A DNA stretch of 64,000 nucleotides. It comes from an uncultured Bacteroidota bacterium. GTDB lineage: Bacteria > Bacteroidota > Bacteroidia > Bacteroidales > UBA12077. Where the stretch lies: NCBI GenBank assembly GCA_913055635.1, contig CAJXLK010000008.1:1-64000 (forward strand). Direction: 5' to 3'. Positions 26,269 to 35,699 of this stretch are shown one piece after another (within the stretch, counting starts at the first letter, position 1; each line of letters opens with the position of its first letter). Made by a program: the position numbers and the translations under genes. The notes beneath the pieces are model-generated. The model did not search any database, had not been told where the DNA came from, and saw nothing but the letters and a program-made list of their open reading frames with translations.

Positions 26269-27665
26269 GCTTGTGTGTTTTTGGTGATTTGAGCAGTCAA
26301 TTCTCCTTCCATCACTTCCTGTTCGCCTACGAAGGCCTGCCCGCTCATGGTAACGATGCCCCGGCGGATGGGGTTTTTCAGGATGAGCCGGAAAATCAGG
26401 GTGTCTCCGGGAACCACCTTACGTTTAAAGCGTACTTTATCGATCTTCAAAAAATAGGTCAGGTAGTTTTCCGGGTCGGGCACGGTGTTTAGGGCCAGGA
26501 TCCCCCCGACCTGGGCCATGGCTTCTATCTGGAGCACCCCGGGCATAAGGGGTTCTTCCGGAAAATGGCCCACGAAGAAGCCTTCATTCATGGTCACATT
26601 TTTCAGTCCGATAATTGAGGATTGATCCATCTCCAGGATGTTATCGACCAGCAAAAAAGGCGGGCGGTGGGGCAGGTAATGCTTGATTTGATTGACGTTA
26701 AGCAGGGGTGGCTGGTTGTGGTCCACCCTGGGGATATAATCTTCGGAAGCTTCCTTTTTGATTTGATGGGCCACTTTCTTGGCCAGTTGGGTATTGGCAT
26801 GGTGGCCCGGTTTTTTGGCAATAACCCGTCCTTTGATCGGCCGGCCGATCAAACCGATATCACCCAGTATATCGAGCAGCTTATGGCGGGCTGGCTCATT
26901 GGTGTAATACAGGTCTACATTGTTGAGGACCCCTTCCGGTTTGACCTTTACCCTTGGCTTGTTGAACAAATCAGCGATCCGGTCCAGCTCTTCCTGGGCA
27001 ACCGGGTTTTCCATGATTACAATGGCGTTTTCCAGGTCCCCTCCTTTGATCAGGTTGTTTTTCAAAAGAAATTCCAGTTCATGGAAGAAAACAAAGGTTC
27101 TGGAAGGAGCCAGCTCCTGAATGAAGTCGGTGTTTTCCTCGAAATTGGCATACTGGTGGCCCAGCACTTTGGAGTGGTAGTCGATCAGCACCTGAATGGA
27201 GAGTTGGTCGTCGGGATAGATTGCCAGTTCAATCTGATTTTCATCGTCGCGGTATTCAATTTTTTCTTTGATGTAGTAGTACGCGCGTTCTTCATCCTGT
27301 TCTTCGATGGTTGCCTCTCTCAGGGTCTCGGCGTATTTTCTGGAACTGCCGTCGAGAATAGGCGCTTCCGGGCCGTTGAGTTCGATCAGGATGTTGTCGA
27401 TCCCCAGACCGCGTAAAGCAGCCATGACGTGTTCAATGGTATGGACCCTTACCCCGTTTTCCTCCAGGGTGGTGCCCCGGGAGGTATCGGCCACATTATC
27501 AACATGGGCTTTGATGATGGGGCGTTCCTTCAGATCGGTGCGTTGAAATTTGTATCCGTGATTGGCCGGGGCTGGCTTAAAATGTATTTCAACCTCATAT
27601 CCTGTATGCAATCCTCTGCCTGTTAATTTTACAGGATGGACGATGGTTCTTTGTTTATCGGACAT
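26265..27665 (-). CDS. lpxC-fabZ: LpxC-FabZ fusion: deacetylase and hydroxyacyl-ACP dehydratase
   Basis: A 466-residue bifunctional protein typical of Bacteroidota. LpxC (about 1-290) deacetylates UDP-3-O-acyl-GlcNAc. Its zinc ligands are His79 in VHTIEHVMAALRGLG, and the His and Asp of ARHKLLDILGDIGLIG. FabZ (about 325-466) dehydrates 3-hydroxyacyl-ACP. It has LPHRPPFLLVD and the catalytic GHFPEEPLMPGVLQIEAMAQ. The fusion joins lipid A synthesis with fatty acid elongation, both of which draw on hydroxyacyl-ACP. lpxA overlaps its end by 4 bases, and lpxD lies 19 bp upstream. Confidence 0.97.
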   Translation of the reverse strand: MSDKQRTIVHPVKLTGRGLHTGYEVEIHFKPAPANHGYKFQRTDLKERPIIKAHVDNVADTSRGTTLEENGVRVHTIEHVMAALRGLGIDNILIELNGPEAPILDGSSRKYAETLREATIEEQDEERAYYYIKEKIEYRDDENQIELAIYPDDQLSIQVLIDYHSKVLGHQYANFEENTDFIQELAPSRTFVFFHELEFLLKNNLIKGGDLENAIVIMENPVAQEELDRIADLFNKPRVKVKPEGVLNNVDLYYTNEPARHKLLDILGDIGLIGRPIKGRVIAKKPGHHANTQLAKKVAHQIKKEASEDYIPRVDHNQPPLLNVNQIKHYLPHRPPFLLVDNILEMDQSSIIGLKNVTMNEGFFVGHFPEEPLMPGVLQIEAMAQVGGILALNTVPDPENYLTYFLKIDKVRFKRKVVPGDTLIFRLILKNPIRRGIVTMSGQAFVGEQEVMEGELTAQITKNTQA

Positions 27666-27684
27666 AGAAAATGCAATTGGATGA

Positions 27685-28734
27685 TTACTCTTTTTTCTGG
27701 GTCAGCTGTTTGACTTGTTCTTCGAGTTGGTTGATGCGCTGACACACATCGGGCAGTTGTCTGAAGCAGACGTAGGATTTTTGATATTTGCCAAATTCAA
27801 AAGCAGGGGATCCCTGCACGACCTGCCCGGTTTTCTTAATGTTGGAAGTGATGCCGGATTGGGCAGCTATTTTCACCTGATCGGCAATGGTAAGATGCCC
27901 GACAAAACCTACCTGACCGCCAATCATACAATCACGGCCTATCTTGGTCGATCCGGCAATGCCTACCTGTGCTGCAATAACGGTGTTTTCGCCGATTTCA
28001 CAATTGTGGGCTACCTGGATCAGGTTGTCCAGCTTCACCCCGCGGTGAATGACCGTTGATCCAATGGTGGCGCGGTCGATCGAGGTATTCGAGCCGATCT
28101 CCACATGGTCCTCAATGATGACATTGCCTACCTGTGGGATCTTTTGGTAATGGTTGTTGCTTTGAGGGGCAAAACCAAAACCATCGCTGCCGATCACTAC
28201 CCCGGCATGAATACGGCAATTCGCGCCAACTCTGCAATGGTTGTAAATCTTCACCCCCGGGTAAATGACCGTGCCTTTGCCAACGACCACCCCTTCGCCA
28301 ATGAAGGTGTGGGGCAACAGCTTGACTTCATCTTCGATGACCGCATTTTCACCAATGTAGACAAAGTCATCGATCAGTACATTTTCCCCGACCGTGGCCC
28401 CCTCTTTAATGGAGGCTTTATCGCTGATGCCATTTCGCTTGAGTTTGCCGTCGTCCTGAAGGGTCAGTAACCGGGCAAATGCCTGGTAGGCATCGTCCAC
28501 CCGGATGAGCGCATGCGCCCCTGCATTGCTGGCTTCCTCCTTGAAATCTTTGTTTATCAGCACAACAGAAGCCTTCGTGGTATGTAGGTATTTGGAGTAT
28601 TTGGGGTTAGCGATGAAGGAAATTGTCCCCGCTTTGCCTTCTTCAATCTTCGAAAATCCACTGACTTTGATCTGCGGGTCACCCTCTATTTCACCGTTCA
28701 GGATCTCGGCAATTTCCTGTGCAGTATATTCCAT
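27685..28734 (-). CDS. lpxD: UDP-3-O-(hydroxyacyl)glucosamine N-acyltransferase
   Basis: LpxD adds the second hydroxyacyl chain in lipid A synthesis. I prefer the ATG at 28734 (MEYTAQEIAEILNGEIEGD), because upstream in-frame codons lack an ATG and overlap a -7 box. The protein has 349 residues. It consists of an N-terminal uridine-binding domain (about 1-100), a hexapeptide beta helix (about 100-300) with NHYQKIPQVGNVIIEDHVEIG split across the catalytic His region, and a short C-terminal coiled coil (NQLEEQVKQLTQK). It heads the lpxD, lpxC-fabZ, lpxA run. Confidence 0.95.
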   Translation of the reverse strand: MEYTAQEIAEILNGEIEGDPQIKVSGFSKIEEGKAGTISFIANPKYSKYLHTTKASVVLINKDFKEEASNAGAHALIRVDDAYQAFARLLTLQDDGKLKRNGISDKASIKEGATVGENVLIDDFVYIGENAVIEDEVKLLPHTFIGEGVVVGKGTVIYPGVKIYNHCRVGANCRIHAGVVIGSDGFGFAPQSNNHYQKIPQVGNVIIEDHVEIGSNTSIDRATIGSTVIHRGVKLDNLIQVAHNCEIGENTVIAAQVGIAGSTKIGRDCMIGGQVGFVGHLTIADQVKIAAQSGITSNIKKTGQVVQGSPAFEFGKYQKSYVCFRQLPDVCQRINQLEEQVKQLTQKKE

Positions 28735-28755
28735 AGGTGTTCTGTTAAGTTTGCG

Positions 28756-28763
28756 CAAAAATA
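28756..28763 (-). promoter_or_regulatory. -7 box TATTTTTG upstream of lpxD
   Basis: Minus-strand TAnnTTTG match (CAAAAATA on the plus strand), 22 bp before the lpxD ATG. It overlaps the end region of the HD gene. No clear -33 partner. Confidence 0.55.
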
Positions 28764-28771
28764 ATGATATT

Positions 28772-29998
28772 TTATAAAATCGGGTTAGTTTCTCTGGGAT
28801 AACATAGAAAATATTTTTTGACGTTTTTCGAGAGCATTGACAAGTTTAGCATGTCTGAGGCTTCAGCGATGTCCTTGATTTTTTTGTCTTTATATGCAAT
28901 CTGGATGTTATCATCCGATAAACTGTAGGCTTTGTTGGTGATGGCCCCGGTGAAGACGAAATAACCCACTTCGGCATCTGAGAGGTCCAGTTGTTTTTTG
29001 GTTTTTTGCCGGAGGCTTTCAAGGTTGGCCGGGTCGTAAGGTTCATTTTGGATTTCGATTTTCAATAAGTTGCGCTCGATCATATAGCGGCAGAGGGTTG
29101 AGAGGACCCGGTCATTGCATTCTGCCCAGGATTTAACTGCCACCGACAAATCGGAATCATCCATTTTAGAGAACATCCTGAGCATATTTGGGGTTTGGTC
29201 CTTTTGTGGGGTATCGGAAAGGAAGTATATCAAAGGAGCCGAAGCCGGCAGGTTGATTCCCTGGTGAACCAGTTCACGGGCCCGCAGAAAAATATTGATA
29301 ATCAGTTGTTCGGCCGAGAGCACCGTTTTATGGAAATAGACCTGCCAGTACATGATCCAACGGGCAATGAGAAATTTTTCAATCGAATGGATGCCTTTGG
29401 CTTCCACCACCAGTTGATCCTGGTGCACCCCCAGCATCTTGATGATCCGGTCTGAACCGATCACCCCTTCTGAAACCCCCGTATAAAAACTGTCGCGTCT
29501 GAGGTAATCCAGGCGGTCCATGTCCAGCTGACTTGAGACCAATTGGTGAAGGAATTTTTTGGGATATTGGTTGTGATAGATTTGCAGGGCCAGCTCAAGC
29601 TGGCCATTCCATTGGTCGTTCAGCTGGTTGATCAGCAACCAGGAAAAGTTCTCGTGGCTGTGCGATGGCACCCAGTGTGATTCGAGGGAATGAGAGAAAG
29701 GCCCGTGGCCCAAATCGTGCAGCAAGATGGCCACCTTGACCGCCTGGGCTTCTTCATCGGTGATTTCATGGCCTTTCGAACGGATGGTGCTGATGGCCGA
29801 TTGCATCAAATGAACCGAACCCAACGAATGCTGAAAACGCGTATGGGTCGCTCCCGGATATACCAGATGGGTCATTCCCAGCTGCTTGATCCGCCTTAGC
29901 CTCTGAAAATATGGATGCTCAATCAATTCATAGATCAACTCATCGTAAAGGTTGATGAAACCATAGATGGGGTCGTTAATGATCTTTTTTTTGTTCAA
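28772..29998 (-). CDS. HD-domain phosphohydrolase (dGTPase/SAMHD1-like)
   Basis: A 408-residue HD-superfamily protein that starts at TTG: an in-frame stop lies seven codons upstream and MNKKKIINDPIYGFI is the usual beginning of this family. Metal-site motifs are TRFQHSLGSVHLM (His), ILLHDLGHGPFSHSLE (the HD pair) and LDMDRLDYLRRDSFYTG (the closing Asp). Relatives hydrolyse phosphate esters, and some act on dNTPs, but the substrate of this group is not settled. A minus-strand TAATTTTG box at 30034-30041 lies 36 bp upstream. Confidence 0.9.
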   Translation of the reverse strand: MNKKKIINDPIYGFINLYDELIYELIEHPYFQRLRRIKQLGMTHLVYPGATHTRFQHSLGSVHLMQSAISTIRSKGHEITDEEAQAVKVAILLHDLGHGPFSHSLESHWVPSHSHENFSWLLINQLNDQWNGQLELALQIYHNQYPKKFLHQLVSSQLDMDRLDYLRRDSFYTGVSEGVIGSDRIIKMLGVHQDQLVVEAKGIHSIEKFLIARWIMYWQVYFHKTVLSAEQLIINIFLRARELVHQGINLPASAPLIYFLSDTPQKDQTPNMLRMFSKMDDSDLSVAVKSWAECNDRVLSTLCRYMIERNLLKIEIQNEPYDPANLESLRQKTKKQLDLSDAEVGYFVFTGAITNKAYSLSDDNIQIAYKDKKIKDIAEASDMLNLSMLSKNVKKYFLCYPRETNPIL

Positions 29999-30033
29999 CT
30001 TGCTGATTTCTTTTGCCTATTGCATCAAACCGG

Positions 30034-30041
30034 CAAAATTA
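30034..30041 (-). promoter_or_regulatory. -7 box TAATTTTG upstream of HD-domain gene
   Basis: Exact TAnnTTTG match on the minus strand, 36 bp before the TTG start. The upstream spacing shows no TTTG partner. Confidence 0.5.
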
Positions 30042-30143
30042 AGAAATATTTTAACGCTTTGAAAATACCTAACTTCCAGAATAAAGTATCTTTGCTCCTG
30101 ACATGTTTCCACCCGGATAAAATGCCATTAATTTTTATATTTA

Positions 30144-30175
30144 TTTGTCTGTTAAGAACATTATTTTTATTTTTG
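30144..30175 (+). promoter_or_regulatory. Promoter of rimP-nusA-infB
   Basis: TTTG (30144-30147), 20-bp spacer, TATTTTTG (30168-30175). This fits the Bacteroidota -33/-7 pattern in sequence and spacing. Transcription should start near 30181. A second -7-like box, TATCTTTG at 30087-30094, lies upstream. Confidence 0.75.
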
Positions 30176-30198
30176 TGCTGCAAAAATGGATGGAGCTG

Positions 30199-30224
30199 AA
30201 TGGGGACAAAGTCCCCATTTTTCG
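30199..30224 (+). terminator. Terminator-like hairpin in the rimP leader (possible attenuator)
   Basis: AATGGGGAC (30199-30207) and GTCCCCATT (30211-30219) form a perfect 9-bp stem with an AAA loop, followed by TTTCG. It lies downstream of the predicted promoter and 23 bp before the rimP ATG, so it is inside the leader. It may end some transcripts, or hold the ribosome site. Confidence 0.65.
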
Positions 30225-30246
30225 TATCACCAAGGGGAATTAACTT

Positions 30247-30705
30247 ATGATAGGGGATGAACAAATACAACAAGCGGTTGAAGAACTGGCCAGGCGGCGG
30301 GGGTTTTTTGTCGTGGCCATACAAAATAAAAAAGGGAAGATAACGGTTATTATTGATGATTATGAAGGGATTAAACTGGATGAATGTGTTGAGGTGAACC
30401 GGGAATTGAGACAAATGTTGGGTTCCCCCATCGATGCCTGTGATTTGGAAGTCACTTCGCCCGGGTTGACCGAGCCCTTTAAGGTCTATCAGCAATATGA
30501 GAAACATATTGGCCAAAAGGTGCAGGTCCTCTTAAATGATGGGCGCCAGATCAACGGTAAATTGCTTGAAGTTACCGGCCAACAGATCACCGTGGAGGAG
30601 AAGAAACGTGTTAAAAATCAGAATAAAAAGAAAAAAACTCTACAGCAGCAACATAGCCTCTCATTTGAGGATATTCACCATACCAAACTGCAAATAGCTT
30701 TTTAA
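30247..30705 (+). CDS. rimP: Ribosome maturation factor RimP
   Basis: RimP helps assemble the 30S subunit. The 152-residue protein has the N-terminal alpha/beta domain with CVEVNRELRQMLG and the junction motif YDLEVTSPGL-like segment (here CDLEVTSPGLTEPF), then a C-terminal SH3-like barrel (KVQVLLNDGRQINGKLLEV). It is the first gene of the conserved rimP-nusA-infB operon, with nusA starting 4 bp after its stop. A hairpin in its leader may regulate the operon. Confidence 0.96.
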   Translation: MIGDEQIQQAVEELARRRGFFVVAIQNKKGKITVIIDDYEGIKLDECVEVNRELRQMLGSPIDACDLEVTSPGLTEPFKVYQQYEKHIGQKVQVLLNDGRQINGKLLEVTGQQITVEEKKRVKNQNKKKKTLQQQHSLSFEDIHHTKLQIAF

Positions 30706-30709
30706 ACCT

Positions 30710-31954
30710 ATGAAAGAGATGGACACCGCGAACTTGTTTGATACATTTTCTGAGTTCAAGGAGCTCAAGAACATCGATCGGGCAACGATGATGAATGTTC
30801 TGGAAGAGGTTTTTCGCAAATCTCTCAGTAAGATATTTGGTACCGATGAAAATTTTGATGTCATCATCAATATAGATAAAGGGGATTTTGAAATCTGGCG
30901 AAACCGGGAAGTGGTTAAGGATGAAGATCTGGAGGACCGGAATCTGCAGATTGCTCTATCTGAAGCCAAAAAGATCGATGATGATTATGAGGAAGGCGAA
31001 GAAGTGACCGATGAGGTGAGATTGGAGGATTTTGGCCGGAGGGCCATTTTGTCCCTGCGTCAGCATTTAACTTCTAAGATTTTGGAGATTGAGCGCAACA
31101 ATGTATTTGCCAAATACAAAAAGCGCATTGGTCAGATCATAAGTGGTGAGGTTTATCAGGTTTGGAAGCGTGAAATTCTGGTCCTGGATGATGAGGGCAA
31201 TGAGTTGATTCTCCCCCGGGATGAGCAAATTCCTTCGGATCGTTTTCGCAAGGGCGATCTGTTAAGGGCGGTTGTGGTTCGCGTGGAAATGCGCAACAAT
31301 ACCCCGTTGATCATCATCTCCCGGACTTCACCCGTTTTCCTCGAGCGGCTCTTTGAATTTGAAGTCCCCGAGATCTACGACGGGCTGATTACCATTAAGA
31401 AAATTGTTCGGGCTCCGGGCGAAAAAGCCAAAGTAGCGGTTGAATCTTATGATGACCGCATTGATCCGGTGGGGTCCTGTGTGGGGATGAAAGGTTCGCG
31501 GATTCACGGTATTGTAAGGGAATTGAGAAACGAAAACATCGATGTGATTAATTATACAACCAATACCCAGCTCTTTATACAGCGGGCCCTCAGTCCGGCT
31601 AAGATCAACTCGATAAAATTTAATGAGGATGGAAAAAGTGCTGAAGTTTACCTGGATCCTGATGAAGTATCCCTGGCCATTGGAAAAGGCGGGCTTAATA
31701 TCAAACTGGCCAGCCAGCTTACCGGCTACGACATCGATGTTTACCGCGAAACCGAAGAAGATGAAGAAGACGTCAACATCGATGAGTTTTCCGATGAAAT
31801 CGATCAGTGGATCCTTGATATCCTTAAATCGGTCGGTTTGGATACGGCCAAAAGTGTATTGGAACTGGATAAGGAGGAATTGGAAAGAAGAACCGACCTG
31901 GAGAAGGAAACGATCGATGAGATTGTCGAAATTTTTAAATCAGAATTTGAATAA
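30710..31954 (+). CDS. nusA: Transcription termination/antitermination factor NusA
   Basis: NusA binds RNA polymerase and controls pausing, termination and antitermination. The 414-residue protein has the N-terminal polymerase-binding domain (about 1-125), an S1 domain (about 133-200, with GEVYQVWKREILVLDD), and two KH domains (about 200-345). KH marks include GSCVGMKGSRIHGIVREL and SLAIGKGGLNIKLASQLTGYDI. A short helix-hairpin-like tail follows (about 360-414, LKSVGLDTAKSVLELD). The acidic repeat domains of the E. coli protein are absent, as is normal outside Proteobacteria. Confidence 0.97.
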   Translation: MKEMDTANLFDTFSEFKELKNIDRATMMNVLEEVFRKSLSKIFGTDENFDVIINIDKGDFEIWRNREVVKDEDLEDRNLQIALSEAKKIDDDYEEGEEVTDEVRLEDFGRRAILSLRQHLTSKILEIERNNVFAKYKKRIGQIISGEVYQVWKREILVLDDEGNELILPRDEQIPSDRFRKGDLLRAVVVRVEMRNNTPLIIISRTSPVFLERLFEFEVPEIYDGLITIKKIVRAPGEKAKVAVESYDDRIDPVGSCVGMKGSRIHGIVRELRNENIDVINYTTNTQLFIQRALSPAKINSIKFNEDGKSAEVYLDPDEVSLAIGKGGLNIKLASQLTGYDIDVYRETEEDEEDVNIDEFSDEIDQWILDILKSVGLDTAKSVLELDKEELERRTDLEKETIDEIVEIFKSEFE

Positions 31955-32037
31955 ATTAGCAGATTAATTATATTTTAGCGCATTATTTTAAGCGGTAAAT
32001 TTTACTGAGCAGACCAATCAATTTGCGGGAGCATTCT

Positions 32038-35000
32038 ATGACGAAAGACAAAAAGGCAAAACGATTAAGTAAGTTAGCGAAGGAGTTCAATGTTGGGATA
32101 TCCACGATGGCGGATTTTCTCAACAAGAAGGGGTATGATATTGATCCGAACCCGAACGCCAAGGTGACGCCGGAACAATATGAGATATTGGAGAAGGAGT
32201 ATAGTTCGGATATTGATGTTAAGAAACAATCACAACAGATTAATTTACATTATGATGAGCGCAGTTCTGTATCAATCAATGATATAGAGCCCGAGGCAGA
32301 AGAGACGGGAAAAGAGGATAAAGATGAAGAGATACTGATCAAAGATGTCAGTGGTTCTTCCGAGGAAGAAGAAACAAGTCAGGAGACAGCACAAGAAACA
32401 GGAGAGAAGGAAAAGACAGAGGAGAAAGAAGCATCAGAAAAGAAAGGGGAGGCCGATCAACAGAAGAAAGAACCCTCCACACAGGAAACTTCGGATGAAT
32501 CTGCCACCGCGCAGGGCGAGCAGGAGGAACAGGAGAAAGCTGAGGAAGAAGATGGTGGCACAGCCCCGAAGGTAGTGGGTAAGATTGACCTTGAATCGGT
32601 TAAGAAGCAGAAAAAGAAAACCCAGCCTTCCGAAGGGGCCGGGAAGAAGGCGCCCCAAAAGGAAGAAGCCCCAAAAGCCGAACCGTCCGAAGCGGCTGAA
32701 ACAGGTACAACCCCTGGTGAGAAGCAACCTGAAGAGGAAACCCCTGAGCAACAGCAGCCGGCAGCTGAACAGCAGGAACCGGTTAAGGCGCAAGAGGAAG
32801 AAGAAGCCGAAGCCGAAACAGCTGAACAGGAAGCCGCTGAGCAACAACAGGAAGAAGAGGCCACCCCCAAAGAAGAGTCAGAGGAAGCCGCAGAAGAGAA
32901 AGAACAACAGGCTGAGGCACAGTCTGAACAGAAGCAGGAAGAAGAGGAATCGATCAAAGTGGTGGGTAAAATTGATCTGGAGTCACTGAATCAGAAGACC
33001 CGTCCTGAAAGGAAAACCCGCAAAGAACGTGAAGCCGAAAGGCAAAAGAAGGCGGGCGAAGGGCAAAAGAAGAAAGCTGCCGGCGGGGAAGGTCAGAAAT
33101 CCCAACAGGAAGGCGGTCAGAAAGAAACCGATGAAAAACCCCGGCGCAAAAGGCGCAAACGTATCCATAAGGATAAAGAACGGGTTCAGGTGGATGAGAA
33201 AAAGAAAGCCGGAGCAGGGGCGGATGCAAAAAAAACATCCCGCAAGAAGAAAAGGAAAAAACGTCCTGTACGCAATGAGATCAGCGAGGAGGATGTTCAA
33301 AAACAAATCAAGGATACCCTTTCCCGCCTGGAGAGCAAGGGCAAATCCAAGTCAGCCAAATACCGCCGCGAGAAGCGTCAGGCCATAAATCAGAAACAGA
33401 AGGAAGAAGAGGCTAAGCAGGAGGAAGAAAAGAATGTACTGAAAGTCACCGAGTTCGTTTCGGTCAATGAATTGGCCAGCATGATGGATGAGCCGGTCAA
33501 TGATGTCATTCAGACCTGCATGAACCTGGGGCTTCTGGTCTCGATCAATCAGCGCCTTGATGCTGAAACGATGGCCCTGGTGGCTGATGAATATGGCTAC
33601 AAGGTTGAATTTGTGAGTGTCGATGTTCAGGAGGCCATCGGAGATGAAGAAGACGACGAGGAAGATCTCGAACCCCGCGATCCCATTGTAACGGTTATGG
33701 GCCACGTTGACCATGGTAAGACCTCGTTGCTTGACCATATCCGCAAAACGAATGTGATTGGCGGAGAAGCAGGCGGTATTACCCAGCATATCGGAGCTTA
33801 CCGGGTGCAGGTAGCCGACGGGCGTCAGATTACCTTCCTGGATACCCCGGGCCACGAGGCCTTTACAGCTATGCGGGCCCGCGGAGCTCAGATTACCGAT
33901 GTGGCCATCATTGTGGTCTCGGCCGATGACAACATCATGCCCCAGACCGTGGAAGCCATCAACCACGCTTCGGCCGCAGGCGTACCCGTTATCTTTGCCA
34001 TTAATAAGATTGACAAACCCGGAGCCAGCCCTGAACGTCTTAAGGAAGAACTGGCCAATATGAACTATCTGGTGGAAGAATGGGGCGGTAAATATCAATC
34101 CCAGGATATATCTGCCAAACAAGGTGTTAATATCGAGGAACTCCTGGAGAAGGTATTGCTGGAAGCTGATATCCTCGAGTTAAAGGCCAATCCCGACAAA
34201 AAGGCCATGGGTACGGTCATTGAATCCTGGTTGGATCATGGCCGGGGATATATCTCGAACCTGCTGGTTCAGGCCGGCACACTGAAAATAGGGGATGTAA
34301 TCCTTGCCGGAAGCCATATGGGCCGGGTCAAGGCCATGTTCAACGAGCACGGTAAAAATGTTGATCATGTAGGTCCTTCTCAGCCCGTTCAGTTGCTGGG
34401 ACTCAACGGGGCACCCCAGGCTGGCGACAAGTTCAATGTGATGGACTCCGAAAAAGAGGCCAAGGAAATTGCCAACCGCCGTTCCCAGCTTGAAAGGGAA
34501 CAGTCCATGCGGACTCAGAAACACATTACCCTGGATGAGATTGGCCGGCGTATTGCCATTGGCAACTTCCAGGAGGTTAACCTGGTGGTCAAAGGCGATG
34601 TGGACGGCTCCATCGAAGCCCTTTCCGACGCCTTCTCCAAACTCAGTACCGAAGAACTGCAAGTCAATATCATTCATAAAGGGATCGGCCAAATTACCGA
34701 ATCGGATATCCTGCTGGCTGCCGCTTCCAATGCCATTATCATTGGATTCCAGGTTAGACCTTCCGCTACGGCACGACGCCTGGCCCAAAAAGAGCAGATC
34801 GATATCCGCCTCTATTCGGTTATCTACGATGCCACCAACGATATGAAAGATGCCCTCGAAGGCATGCTTTCCCCCGAAATTAAAGAAGAGATTACCGGAT
34901 CGGCCGAGGTCAAGGAAACCTATAAGATCAAAAAAGTGGGAACCGTTGCCGGTTGTATCGTTCGAGACGGCAAACTCGAACGCAACAATAAAGTACGCGT

Positions 35001-35187
35001 TATCCGCGATGGCATCGTGATATACTCCGGCGAACTGGAGTCGCTCAAACGTTATAAAGACGATGTTAAAGAAGTGCGGGAAGGTTACGAATGCGGCCTG
35101 AACGTGAAAAACTATAACGACATCAAAGTCGGCGACAACATCGAGGGCTTTAAAGAAGTCGAAGTCAAAAAGACCCTGGATAAATAA
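32038..35187 (+). CDS. infB: Translation initiation factor IF-2
   Basis: IF-2 brings initiator tRNA-fMet to the 30S subunit and promotes subunit joining. I choose the ATG at 32038 ([20 protein letters not shown]); a TTG lies 15 bases upstream. At 1049 residues it is long. An IF2_N-like start is followed by a highly charged Glu/Lys/Gln-rich linker (about 80-460) with an internal repeat: [13 protein letters not shown] near 180 and [13 protein letters not shown] near 310. The second N-domain then leads to the G domain: [11 protein letters not shown] near 552, DTPGHEAF and NKID. Domains II, III and C2 complete it. Confidence 0.97.
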   Translation: MTKDKKAKRLSKLAKEFNVGISTMADFLNKKGYDIDPNPNAKVTPEQYEILEKEYSSDIDVKKQSQQINLHYDERSSVSINDIEPEAEETGKEDKDEEILIKDVSGSSEEEETSQETAQETGEKEKTEEKEASEKKGEADQQKKEPSTQETSDESATAQGEQEEQEKAEEEDGGTAPKVVGKIDLESVKKQKKKTQPSEGAGKKAPQKEEAPKAEPSEAAETGTTPGEKQPEEETPEQQQPAAEQQEPVKAQEEEEAEAETAEQEAAEQQQEEEATPKEESEEAAEEKEQQAEAQSEQKQEEEESIKVVGKIDLESLNQKTRPERKTRKEREAERQKKAGEGQKKKAAGGEGQKSQQEGGQKETDEKPRRKRRKRIHKDKERVQVDEKKKAGAGADAKKTSRKKKRKKRPVRNEISEEDVQKQIKDTLSRLESKGKSKSAKYRREKRQAINQKQKEEEAKQEEEKNVLKVTEFVSVNELASMMDEPVNDVIQTCMNLGLLVSINQRLDAETMALVADEYGYKVEFVSVDVQEAIGDEEDDEEDLEPRDPIVTVMGHVDHGKTSLLDHIRKTNVIGGEAGGITQHIGAYRVQVADGRQITFLDTPGHEAFTAMRARGAQITDVAIIVVSADDNIMPQTVEAINHASAAGVPVIFAINKIDKPGASPERLKEELANMNYLVEEWGGKYQSQDISAKQGVNIEELLEKVLLEADILELKANPDKKAMGTVIESWLDHGRGYISNLLVQAGTLKIGDVILAGSHMGRVKAMFNEHGKNVDHVGPSQPVQLLGLNGAPQAGDKFNVMDSEKEAKEIANRRSQLEREQSMRTQKHITLDEIGRRIAIGNFQEVNLVVKGDVDGSIEALSDAFSKLSTEELQVNIIHKGIGQITESDILLAAASNAIIIGFQVRPSATARRLAQKEQIDIRLYSVIYDATNDMKDALEGMLSPEIKEEITGSAEVKETYKIKKVGTVAGCIVRDGKLERNNKVRVIRDGIVIYSGELESLKRYKDDVKEVREGYECGLNVKNYNDIKVGDNIEGFKEVEVKKTLDK

Positions 35188-35207
35188 AAGACCCTTGTCA
35201 ATAAATG

Positions 35208-35242
35208 AAAAAAGCGCCTTTCCCTCGGGAAGGCGCTTTTTT
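35208..35242. terminator. Bidirectional terminator between infB and gcvH
   Basis: AAAAAAGCGCCTT pairs with AAGGCGCTTTTTT around CCCTCGGG-type inner pairs. Poly-A precedes and poly-T follows, so it can end both infB (plus) and gcvH (minus) transcripts. Confidence 0.93.
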
Positions 35243-35262
35243 GGCTTTGTAAATGATTACTG

Positions 35263-35640
35263 CTATTCGGTCAATTCTTTGTATTTGGAAGCCTCCAGAA
35301 GATCATCCAATTCTGATTTGTCGGAAATCTTTACCTTGATCAGCCAGCCTTCCCCATAAGGATCCTTGTTGACAATTTCCGGGGTGTCTTCCAATTTGGG
35401 ATTGACTTCTTCTACTTCACCTGAAATAGGCATAAATATGTCGGAAACGGTCTTAACGGCTTCTACCGTTCCAAATACCTCTTCCTTGTCCAGCTTTTCC
35501 CCTTCTGTCTCGATTTCAACAAAGACAACGTCACCCAATTCGTTTTGTGCGTAATCGGTAATGCCTACATAGGCTTCATCACCATCTACTTTTATCCATT
35601 CGTGATCTTTGGTATACTTTAAATTTTCAGGGATGTTCAT
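35263..35640 (-). CDS. gcvH: Glycine cleavage system H protein
   Basis: The lipoyl carrier of the glycine cleavage system: it shuttles the aminomethyl group between the P, T and L proteins. The 125-residue protein has the lipoyl-acceptor Lys63 in [15 protein letters not shown]. The N-terminal KYTKDHEWI and C-terminal [13 protein letters not shown] are characteristic. GcvP, GcvT and GcvL are not in the window. It lies 60 bp downstream of sprA, and a TAATTTTG box between them suggests a separate promoter. The H protein has also been linked to building the hydrogenase H-cluster, relevant because hydF is 10 kb away. Confidence 0.97.
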   Translation of the reverse strand: MNIPENLKYTKDHEWIKVDGDEAYVGITDYAQNELGDVVFVEIETEGEKLDKEEVFGTVEAVKTVSDIFMPISGEVEEVNPKLEDTPEIVNKDPYGEGWLIKVKISDKSELDDLLEASKYKELTE

Positions 35641-35669
35641 GGCTTTTCAGTTTTTATTTGTTTTGACAC

Positions 35670-35677
35670 CAAAATTA
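35670..35677 (-). promoter_or_regulatory. -7 box TAATTTTG upstream of gcvH
   Basis: Exact minus-strand TAnnTTTG match, 30 bp before the gcvH ATG, in the sprA-gcvH gap. No clear -33 partner at the usual distance. Confidence 0.5.
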
Positions 35678-35699
35678 CAAATTTTTTTCAATATGGGAA

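Noticed and set aside
32434-33306. Long minus-strand and alternate-frame ORFs opposite infB
   Set aside because: They are by-products of the repetitive Glu/Lys codons in the IF-2 linker and lack any domain.
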